DNA of 64,000 nucleotides from Cyanobacteria bacterium TGS_CYA1 (GTDB lineage: Bacteria; Cyanobacteriota; Vampirovibrionia; Obscuribacterales; Obscuribacteraceae): positions 62,001-126,000 of the forward strand of contig JAHCIQ010000002.1 in assembly GCA_026129135.1 (NCBI GenBank). The letters run 5' to 3'. Of this stretch, positions 1 through 7,344 are shown in pieces. Made by a program: the position numbers and the translations under genes. The notes under the pieces are model-generated. The model did not search any database, was not told the DNA's origin, and worked only from the letters and a program-made list of their open reading frames with translations. Every line of letters begins with the position of its first letter. The first letter of the stretch is position 1.

Positions 1-282
1 AAATACAGAAGGTGAGGAAGACGCTGCAATCTCTATACAAGAGGGGCAGGTCAAGCACGGGGTAATGGTTGGACCATTATCGCAATTTAGACTCTTGGCA
101 AGAATTCTGGCGCTCGACGTCTTGCCCGTTCCTCTTGGACCTGTAAAAAGATAGGCGTGTGTGATGCGAGAATTCTCAAGGGCATTGGTGAGAGTTTTGA
201 CAACCGAACTCTGACCGACAAGCTCTTGCAGAGTTTGCGGTCGGTATTTGAGATATAGCGGCTGGTACTTGGTCACCGACAT
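1..282 (-). CDS. dnaX: DNA polymerase III subunit gamma/tau (N-terminal part, runs off window)
   Basis: Clamp-loader ATPase of the replicative polymerase; only the first 94 codons are in the window. Translating the minus strand from the ATG at 280-282 gives an N-terminus typical of DnaX: a [12 protein letters not shown] motif near residue 13, a Walker A motif GPRGTGKTS near residue 48, and the start of the zinc site with the spacing C-x8-C-x2-C-x2-C near residues 65-79. All of this is read directly from the sequence. It is the last visible gene of a minus-strand run (kinase, regulator, secreted protein, dnaX), with a 50-nt gap before it. In many bacteria dnaX sits next to ebfC-recR; here those two lie 38 kb away. 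Whether the gene uses a frameshift to make gamma cannot be seen. Confidence 0.95.
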   Translation of the reverse strand, partial: MSVTKYQPLYLKYRPQTLQELVGQSSVVKTLTNALENSRITHAYLFTGPRGTGKTSSARILAKSLNCDNGPTITPCLTCPSCIEIAASSSPSVF

Positions 283-332
283 GACCTATATTCTACCTGT
301 TTGTGCTTCTCTTATCTTCGTTTGAAGAATAT

Positions 333-1661
333 CTATAAAAACTTAAATAGAAGTACGCTCGTTACGACTGGTGAGCCACCACTCTCCCCTCTGACAAGCT
401 GGAAGCTGACCTGGCTCACTGGGTATACGTAATTTTTAATCATTTTTCTTTCGTTTGTCTTAGAGCTGTCTTTGACCTGAGGTTCTTCTAAAACGAAAGC
501 AGGCTCGCCAAAGCGATTTTTCATCACTGCCATAGTGTCTGCCAGACGGACGTTAACCGCGTCTGGGATATATTTGTCGTCGAAAATGCGTAGCGCTTCC
601 ACCTGGTTTGCTCTGGAAAATATTTGAAGAGTGGTCCGCTCGCCTTTGGCTGTTGGTTCTTGCAGTGACCAGACAAGCCATTCTTTGTATTTGAAACTTT
701 TAAATTTGCTTTTGTCAGTGCCAAATTGCGACTTGAGATAACTTCCAACATCGTTATTAGAGGCGCCAAGTTGAAGTCCGGCTATGCCGAAAACCATGCT
801 TGGTGGATTATAGGCAACTATTTGCTTTTGATCTTTGGAACTTTTTTTCTCGTCGTATTCGCGAATATGTTTGTAATAAGCTGGCTGTTCGAGTTTAATT
901 ACCTGACGTTTGGCATTTTTTTGACCACCTGGAGCATATGATTCTTCAGCATCGGTCATGCGACTCAATTGTTCTTGATTTGCTTCTTTAATAGCTCCTA
1001 CAATCGTGCGCATCGCAGTTTCGTTTTTCGTTTGAATAGATGAACCGGATGAACCTGACGCACTGGAGCCTGCACCATATTCGGTTATACGAGGTGCATT
1101 CGAAATGACTATTCCTCTGGCAGGTGCTGCGTTTGAAGCTTGACTGGACTGAGGTTCGTAAGAATTTGCTGCTCTGTCCAGTTCGTCAATGGTTTTGCTG
1201 AGCTGATACATGCGAGTAGAGCTGGCAATCAGATTGTCCGCTTTTTTCGCTTTGCCCATTGATACCTGACTAATGTAATTCTGATTGGCAGCGCTTTGTC
1301 GGCGTACTTGCGGACGAATGGCAAGGGCGGGATCGGTCAAATTCTGTCCGAAGATTTGATTGGGCACGCTTTCTACAGGTGGTGGCGGAGCATAGCTATT
1401 CATCGATTGTTGTTGCATGGCAAGAGCCGGTACATTGCCGATTCTCTGCAAAATTCCAATCAGAAGTTTCACTCCAGATTCAGAAGATACGTCTACTTTA
1501 GGAATAGACACGGTCTTTTTTAGTTGCATCGATTTTTTAGTTGATTTATCTTGAGCATGGGCATCTGTAATCCAGTAATTCTTGGAACCGAACGAAAATA
1601 CCAATAGTGGTACCACTATCAATACTTTCAAAAATAAATGCTCGGATACTCTTTTGAACAT
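333..1661 (-). CDS. Secreted protein of unknown function
   Basis: I do not recognise a family. The 442-residue product begins with a basic stretch, a hydrophobic segment (about residues 9-24) and an AHAQ-type site near residue 36, so it is probably exported. The middle (about 60-290) is low-complexity, rich in Ser, Gln, Ala and Pro, including a PPPP run, and is probably disordered. The last 150 residues look folded, with a GLQLGASNNDV segment near residue 298 resembling the small repeats of BamE-like or lytic-enzyme-associated domains; that resemblance is weak. Its ATG lies 3 nt after the stop of the response regulator, so it is probably co-transcribed and could be an envelope output of the two-component system. 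Confidence 0.8.
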   Translation of the reverse strand: MFKRVSEHLFLKVLIVVPLLVFSFGSKNYWITDAHAQDKSTKKSMQLKKTVSIPKVDVSSESGVKLLIGILQRIGNVPALAMQQQSMNSYAPPPPVESVPNQIFGQNLTDPALAIRPQVRRQSAANQNYISQVSMGKAKKADNLIASSTRMYQLSKTIDELDRAANSYEPQSSQASNAAPARGIVISNAPRITEYGAGSSASGSSGSSIQTKNETAMRTIVGAIKEANQEQLSRMTDAEESYAPGGQKNAKRQVIKLEQPAYYKHIREYDEKKSSKDQKQIVAYNPPSMVFGIAGLQLGASNNDVGSYLKSQFGTDKSKFKSFKYKEWLVWSLQEPTAKGERTTLQIFSRANQVEALRIFDDKYIPDAVNVRLADTMAVMKNRFGEPAFVLEEPQVKDSSKTNERKMIKNYVYPVSQVSFQLVRGESGGSPVVTSVLLFKFL

Positions 1662-1664
1662 TCG

Positions 1665-2381
1665 TCAGTTCGTCCTGGCCTGCGATCCCATTAGTTTGCT
1701 TTCCCACTCTTCAAGCTCAGATTGATTTATAAGTCCTCTCTGCAGGGACAAATACACGGCTCTGCATCTTTGATTGAATTCTGCTTCTCTCGACTCGCTT
1801 CTGCCTGGAATGCTGAGTTTGGAATAAAGCGACTTCAATCTTGATTGTACTGCTTTTTCGGTTAAATAAAGTTGACGCGCGATAGCCGAGTCTGTCATTC
1901 CAAGCGCGATACAAATAAGCGCTTCGTATTCTGCGGCAGTTAAGCTCTGAGCTCGGTTTTGAGTACGTTGTATAACCCGAGCAATACCAGGATGAATCCA
2001 GCAATCCCCAGAGAGTACAGCTCGGGCTGCTTCGAGTACTTGCTCGTTCGATGCGTTTTTGAGCACGTAGCCAAATGCACCATCGGCTGGAACAATTTTC
2101 CACAACTGTCTGACATATACTTCGTCTGAGAAGTTGGAAAGAATTATAACGCCGATTTCTGGATGTTCTTTCAAAATTTGCTCAGCTGCTTTAATCCCGG
2201 AAAGGATAGGCATTTTGATGTCCAGAAAGACCAGTTGAGGACGCAATTTGCTTGCAAGCTCCACCGCTTCCTGACCGTTCGTACCTTCATGAAAAGGACC
2301 ATGAGCAGACAGCTCGTCGCAAAGCAAGTCTTTCAACCATTTGCGGTCTCTTTGTTCGTCATCTACTAATAGAACTGTCAT
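1665..2381 (-). CDS. NarL/FixJ-type response regulator
   Basis: DNA-binding response regulator of 238 residues. The receiver domain (about 1-125) has the acidic pocket VDDEQ near residue 6, the phospho-acceptor Asp in VFLDIKMP near residue 54 and the conserved Lys in YVLKN near residue 108. A LuxR-type helix-turn-helix (about 148-195) carries a SLTAAEYEAL start and an IARQLYLTEKAVQSRLKSLY recognition region. A further 40-residue helical tail follows. It starts 11 nt after the CHASE2 kinase stop, so the two form a cognate pair in one operon. Target promoters cannot be inferred. Confidence 0.93.
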   Translation of the reverse strand: MTVLLVDDEQRDRKWLKDLLCDELSAHGPFHEGTNGQEAVELASKLRPQLVFLDIKMPILSGIKAAEQILKEHPEIGVIILSNFSDEVYVRQLWKIVPADGAFGYVLKNASNEQVLEAARAVLSGDCWIHPGIARVIQRTQNRAQSLTAAEYEALICIALGMTDSAIARQLYLTEKAVQSRLKSLYSKLSIPGRSESREAEFNQRCRAVYLSLQRGLINQSELEEWESKLMGSQARTN

Positions 2382-2392
2382 TTATTTTGTCC

Positions 2393-4366
2393 TCAACCTT
2401 TTAGAATGGGAATTTTGAGTGTTAATTGGGTGCCTTGTTCAAATTTAGTTGGATTTGGTTCGGACCAGTCTACTTCGGCTCCGATGAATTCGGCACGCTG
2501 CCTGATATTCAACAATCCATGCGAGTCTGCGCTTACACGTTTTTTGTCCATGCCAATGCCGTTGTCCACGACTCTTATCACTAGAAATTCGTCTTCGGGT
2601 TTGATTTCGACTTCGACCTGGCTGGCCCTTGAATGTTTGCCTACGTTGTTCAAGCCTTCTTGAACTATTCTGTACAACTGTAGTTTGGTATTTTCGCTCA
2701 GCTCGTTTTCGCTGTTGTCACCAGCATCGACAAAGTTGGCACTGATATTGGTGTCGCGCTCGAGCACGTGAAGAAGATTTTCCAATGCTGGTCTGAAGCC
2801 CATGGTTTCGAGCACGGACGGGTGCAAGTCGTTTATGACGCGACGCATTTCAACCAGAGTGTTATCTAGTTTGGAGCGCAATTCAATGGGCAAATTATTG
2901 TCTGGCATTTGTTTAGACAAGTCGTCTGCAATGCGTGCGGCTGAAGACAGCGCAGGAAGTGTTTCGTCGTGCAGATCGTTTGCAATGCGTCTGCGCTCTT
3001 GTTCTGCTCTAAATTGCATCGTTTCGCGAGCTTGCGCAAGTTCTCTGTTGCGAACACGTAAGTCTGTGTCGAGGAAAATAACAGTTCCAAACACGTAAGC
3101 AAAACAAAGGACCGCAAGGAGCGGCGTAACTACGAAATTGATTTGCAATAACTGAAAGAGGACTTGCGAAAAAATGAGTCCTGAAACACCAATGGCAAGA
3201 AAGGCATAACTTCTTTTTCCTAGCGGAAGAACGGCTGCCAGAGCGCCAAGCAAACCACCCATGAAAACGAGCAAGTGGTGATACCAGTTTTTGGAAAAAC
3301 TGTAGATTATCTGGTTCTTGTGAATAGTATTTATTGCGTCGGCTTGTATTTGAGCGTGCATTACGTTTCGAGCCAGGGGGGTGCGAACTTTGGGTGTGTT
3401 GTCTTGTTTTTGAGTGTATTTGGTTCCGATTATCACCACTTTGTCCTGAAAGGCACCGGTGGGAATCGCTTTACTGTTATTGTTTAGAATGTCCCTCGTT
3501 TGATAGGTATCATATTTGGTGCCGCGAAAATTTATATAAACGGGCAAATTGTCTGCTTTATACTTAGGAATTTGACCAAGGGTCGGACCTACACCAGCTT
3601 TACTTGTTAAAAGCCCGGCAACCACTTTGGGTAGAGGTTCGTACAAAGCGATGTCGCTTTCATATTCTAAGCTTTTAAAATCAAAAGCGGAAGATTTATC
3701 AAGGTCAGAAACCGCGTCTGTATCCTGGTTATATATAGGTAACTGACAAACCAGACCATTCGTCTCCTGGACCAGAAAATCGTAAGCACAGGCGCTTGAT
3801 GCCTGACGCAGGTCCATCGAGGGAAAATCCGAGGGGTCTTCCAGATTGCCTAACAAAGCTAGCACTATATTCGATCGATATTGTCTGAAAACCTTGACAA
3901 GGCGCGGGTCTGCTTTACCTGCAAGATCTAAATCGACAACAACTAGAAGCGGATCCGACTGCTCTATCACAGGTATTAGTCTGGTCAGAACTTCTTGTAT
4001 TGGATTAGGTCCGCCTTCGCTCGATTCTTGCTCCAGGTCGAACTGGTCGTCGTCATCGTAAGAAACGATGACGATGTCTTGCGATTTGGGGCGTCCAAAA
4101 ATTCTCGAGTTTATGGTGTAAGCGACTTTATAACGCCATTCGAGCAAGCTGTGCTCTATCGTGTCGAGTACGGGCGATTCGGCTAAAAGTAGGGTAGATA
4201 AACAGCCTGCCATGGTTCCCCAGAACAATCTTTGAAAGAGGATACCTTCCATCTGACCAGAACCTGAGCTAATTCCAAGTCCGGTCCCGGGATTTTGTCC
4301 AGAACCGTTTTTTGCCAGAATCGATGCGGGTCGAACCCAGGCAGACAAAGACCTCAAGATACCCAT
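2393..4366 (-). CDS. CHASE2-domain sensor histidine kinase (NarX/DesK-like HisKA_3 type)
   Basis: Membrane sensor kinase, 657 residues. After a hydrophobic segment around residue 45-65 comes an extracytoplasmic CHASE2 domain (about 70-340), then three closely spaced membrane helices (about 350-430), the usual CHASE2 layout. A short coiled coil leads to a HisKA_3 domain with the phospho-acceptor His in NDLHDETLP (about residue 465), and a HATPase domain with an N box (QEGLNNVGKHS) and G box (DNGIGMD) near the end. The ligand of CHASE2 domains is generally unknown. It phosphorylates the adjacent NarL-type regulator. The ATG at 4366 has a GGAGGT ribosome site 11 nt upstream within a small hairpin. 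A second possible start is the Met about 39 codons in. Confidence 0.93.
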   Translation of the reverse strand: MGILRSLSAWVRPASILAKNGSGQNPGTGLGISSGSGQMEGILFQRLFWGTMAGCLSTLLLAESPVLDTIEHSLLEWRYKVAYTINSRIFGRPKSQDIVIVSYDDDDQFDLEQESSEGGPNPIQEVLTRLIPVIEQSDPLLVVVDLDLAGKADPRLVKVFRQYRSNIVLALLGNLEDPSDFPSMDLRQASSACAYDFLVQETNGLVCQLPIYNQDTDAVSDLDKSSAFDFKSLEYESDIALYEPLPKVVAGLLTSKAGVGPTLGQIPKYKADNLPVYINFRGTKYDTYQTRDILNNNSKAIPTGAFQDKVVIIGTKYTQKQDNTPKVRTPLARNVMHAQIQADAINTIHKNQIIYSFSKNWYHHLLVFMGGLLGALAAVLPLGKRSYAFLAIGVSGLIFSQVLFQLLQINFVVTPLLAVLCFAYVFGTVIFLDTDLRVRNRELAQARETMQFRAEQERRRIANDLHDETLPALSSAARIADDLSKQMPDNNLPIELRSKLDNTLVEMRRVINDLHPSVLETMGFRPALENLLHVLERDTNISANFVDAGDNSENELSENTKLQLYRIVQEGLNNVGKHSRASQVEVEIKPEDEFLVIRVVDNGIGMDKKRVSADSHGLLNIRQRAEFIGAEVDWSEPNPTKFEQGTQLTLKIPILKG

Positions 4367-4371
4367 TTTTT

Positions 4372-4388
4372 GAGCAGACCTCCTGCTC
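4372..4388 (-). promoter_or_regulatory. Hairpin that may mask the kinase ribosome-binding site
   Basis: On the minus strand GAGCA and TGCTC flank GGAGGTC, so the Shine-Dalgarno sequence of the CHASE2 kinase lies in the loop of a 5-bp hairpin ending 6 nt before the ATG. This could tune translation. A stem this short may also be chance. Confidence 0.3.
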
Positions 4389-4560
4389 CAAGATTAGTCT
4401 AGCTTTAGGGGGATGGCAAATCCCCAGGGGGAAACAACTAATAATACTAGGGAAAATACTGAATCTAAAGCCAGGTTGCCCACGCATACAAAAAACAGCT
4501 CGTCTTTTAAGCTGGAAAGGTAGGAAATTGCAAAAATGATGCACAGTGCTGGGAGGCAGT

Positions 4561-6966
4561 ATGCGTAAAATCTTTGGATTAGCCCTTTCGCTTGGAATTT
4601 TGACCCTTCAGGCACCTATGGCAGAAGCAACTGGATTTCTATATGTAGACTCTGCTTTTCACTCTTTGCCAAACGTGCGTATACCAATATTGCCGACAAA
4701 TCCAAGAGACCCCCAGACTCGCCCATTGCTTCAGGGCTCGGTGCAAACTGGGGTTTATCTTGATGCTCAGGATATAAAAGTAGATATATTCGATCAGGTT
4801 GCCAAAACCTATATCAAACAGACATTTAAAAATGATACTGACAAAGTATTGTCTGGCACCTATTTATTTCCACTGCCTGACGATGCCACTTTTAGCTCTT
4901 TTTCATTGCACATAGATGGCAAGCCAGTAGAAGGAAAAATTCTGGAAAAAGCAGAGGCCACTGCTCAGTACGAAGCTATCGTACGTAAAATGATCGACCC
5001 TGGCTTGCTAGAATACGCCGACTACAAGACAGTCAGAGCGCGCATCTATCCTATACCTGCGCACGGCTCGAAAACAGTCGAACTTGAATATACTCAACTT
5101 TTAAAATCGAATGGTGGCATCGTCTCGTATAAGTATCCGCTTCGCGCCACCAATAAAGATGCTGTGTCCGAGACCAATTTGAATGTTTCTATAAAAGGTA
5201 AACAAGGCATTCGCACAATCTGGTCGCCCACTCATCATATATCGATGACTCGCAAGAACGAGCATCAAGCGACGGTAACATTCAACGAAAAGAATGGAAC
5301 TGACGAAAAAGATTTTCTTTTAAGTTATGTTTTGTCTGCAAGCGAACTTGCCACCAATTTGCAATCGCACAAAAAAGATGGCGAAGATGGTTATTTCTTG
5401 CTCGCTATTTCGCCACCAATTGCAAACAAAGCAGCAGTGGCAAAAGACATTGTCGTAGTTGCTGATACATCTGGCTCGATGGCTGGAGAATGGCTTGAGC
5501 AAAGCAAAAAGTCGCTCAAATATATCGTCAATTCTCTCAATGCCGGCGACAGATTCAATATAGTACAGTTCAACACAGATGCAGATGCGTTCGAAGACAG
5601 ATTGCTTGAAGCCACCAAAGAAAATAAAGCTAAGGCAATTTCTTACATCGACGATTTAGAAGCACATGGTGGCACTAATCTGGCAGATGCGGTTTCGCTT
5701 GGCTCGTCCATGTTCCAGTCTGCAAGTAAAAGACCTTCTTACATGATTATGATGACTGATGGCGAGCCTACAGTCGGTAAAACCGGTCATAAAGAAATTG
5801 CTTTGTTGCTTGCAAGCAAGCCCGATATGCGAGTTTTCAATCTGGGAATCGGTTACGACATAAACACTCAATTGCTGGATAAAATTGCAAGCAATCATCA
5901 CGGAACAGCGCAATTCGTCGAGCCGGGTGAGAATCTTGAAACCGCACTTTCTGGTCTTTATGACAAGATTCGAAACCCCATCATGTCTGATGTCAAAATT
6001 TCATACGAAGGTATTACAGTCAAAGACGTGTATCCGCGTTCTGTCAAAGACATGTTCGCTAACACCCAAGTAATGCTAGTGGGCAAATACAAAGGCTCGG
6101 GCGAAGCAAAAATAAAAATTGCTGGCACCGTGAATGGTGCAGTGAAAAATTTCCAGTTCCCTCTTTCTTTTCCTGAAAAAGAATTGCAAGCAAATTATTT
6201 GCCGCGACTCTGGGCGATGCGCAGAGTTGGTCATCTGACTGAAGTTGCAAAAGAAAATGGCAACACCCAAGAAATTGTCGATGAAATAATGGCATTGTCT
6301 CGCAAGCACGGTATCGTCACTGCTTATTCGTCTTATCTTGTGACTGAACCCACTGGTACCGCTATGGTCAATAATCGTCCACAACCAGTGCCCATGCCTA
6401 TGGAAGCGTCTGCACGAGGAGGCTTTGCTAGACGCAGTTTTGTTGGCTCTCCAACTGGTGCAGGCGCGGCAGGAAGTGCTAAAAGCTCTCGAATAGCGTT
6501 TGCTCAAGCAGCAGCTCCTTCTTTGCCATCTACTTCGATGGGGCGTGCAACAGCATCGCAAGCCTCGGACAATATGTATATGGCAAGCGATGAGCGCCGC
6601 AAAGACGCTGGAGCCAGACAACTCCTTTCTATGATGGCCGATAAAGAAGAGACAGGAGAAAAGGCTGTACTTTTCAAAAAGGTTCAGTCTAAACTAAAGA
6701 CTGACACATATGTGGAAGGGGATGGATCCTCTATATCGGAGACAAAAATTGTCGACGATAAGACTTTTCGACTGAAAAATGGCTCATGGGTCGACGATGC
6801 CCTCGCAGTTTTCAAAGGCAAAACTGAAAAAGTGGAATTTGCAAGCAAGCGCTATTTCGATTTGCTCAAAGAATATCCTGGTATTGCAAAATATTTGGCT
6901 GTAGGCAAGAGCGTAACGCTAGTCTTCAAGGGAACTTGCTTCAAAATCACAGGTGGCGAAGCTTAA
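4561..6966 (+). CDS. Secreted VIT and von Willebrand factor A domain protein
   Basis: Probable exported adhesion or scaffold protein of 801 residues. A signal peptide (KIFGLALSLGILTL, cut near AEA) is followed by a VIT domain (about 45-175; LSGTYLFPLPDDATFSSFSLHIDGK and the KMIDPGLLEY region) and a VWA domain (about 290-470) with an intact metal-ion-dependent adhesion site: DTSGS near residue 302, a GGTNL threonine and MTDGEP. The C-terminal 120 residues form a further conserved-looking segment with a KTFRLKNGSWVDDA motif. Start choice: a GTG at 4546 is in frame, but the ATG at 4561 has GGGAGG 4 nt upstream and puts the signal peptide at the N-terminus, so I prefer it. It has no sortase signal. 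It is divergent from the CHASE2 kinase. Confidence 0.9.
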   Translation: MRKIFGLALSLGILTLQAPMAEATGFLYVDSAFHSLPNVRIPILPTNPRDPQTRPLLQGSVQTGVYLDAQDIKVDIFDQVAKTYIKQTFKNDTDKVLSGTYLFPLPDDATFSSFSLHIDGKPVEGKILEKAEATAQYEAIVRKMIDPGLLEYADYKTVRARIYPIPAHGSKTVELEYTQLLKSNGGIVSYKYPLRATNKDAVSETNLNVSIKGKQGIRTIWSPTHHISMTRKNEHQATVTFNEKNGTDEKDFLLSYVLSASELATNLQSHKKDGEDGYFLLAISPPIANKAAVAKDIVVVADTSGSMAGEWLEQSKKSLKYIVNSLNAGDRFNIVQFNTDADAFEDRLLEATKENKAKAISYIDDLEAHGGTNLADAVSLGSSMFQSASKRPSYMIMMTDGEPTVGKTGHKEIALLLASKPDMRVFNLGIGYDINTQLLDKIASNHHGTAQFVEPGENLETALSGLYDKIRNPIMSDVKISYEGITVKDVYPRSVKDMFANTQVMLVGKYKGSGEAKIKIAGTVNGAVKNFQFPLSFPEKELQANYLPRLWAMRRVGHLTEVAKENGNTQEIVDEIMALSRKHGIVTAYSSYLVTEPTGTAMVNNRPQPVPMPMEASARGGFARRSFVGSPTGAGAAGSAKSSRIAFAQAAAPSLPSTSMGRATASQASDNMYMASDERRKDAGARQLLSMMADKEETGEKAVLFKKVQSKLKTDTYVEGDGSSISETKIVDDKTFRLKNGSWVDDALAVFKGKTEKVEFASKRYFDLLKEYPGIAKYLAVGKSVTLVFKGTCFKITGGEA

Positions 6967-7057
6967 ATTCCAAAGTGTCTGAAAGTCTGAGGAAGCATCC
7001 CAAAAAGGTACTAATTTCTAAGCAACTTTAGCTACTGTCTTTTTATAGTTGTTTTTG

Positions 7058-7122
7058 AAAAAAGGAAATTTGACCCCTTAATCTCACGATTAAGTTAGGA
7101 AAGGGGCGCAAGTTTCCTTTTT
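7058..7122. terminator. Compound inverted repeat between convergent genes, probable bidirectional terminator
   Basis: The 378-nt gap between the VIT-VWA gene and polA holds nested inverted repeats: an A/G-rich outer arm (AAAAAAGGAAA, from 7057) matches TTTCCTTTTT (7113-7122), ACCCCTT near 7073 can pair with AAGGGG near 7101, and CTTAATC with GATTAAG makes a perfect tetraloop hairpin at 7077-7094. T-runs occur at the outer arm on both strands, as expected for a shared terminator. Nothing else is recognisable in 6967-7344. Confidence 0.55.
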
Positions 7123-7344
7123 GCAGGTATTAAAAATTTTAGACATAAGCGTTCAGAAGTTAGATTAACGGATACTTTGAAAAGAAATCAGTGCACTTTC
7201 ACAACTTGCTGCATGCCGAAGGGAAGCTTGCGACCAGATAAGGCTTTGGACCGGATTCTACAAACTGCAATCTGCAATCTGCAACCAAAGTGCCATTTGG
7301 TATTCCGCTTATATAGATAAGCAATTCTCTGGTTCGTACAGGTT

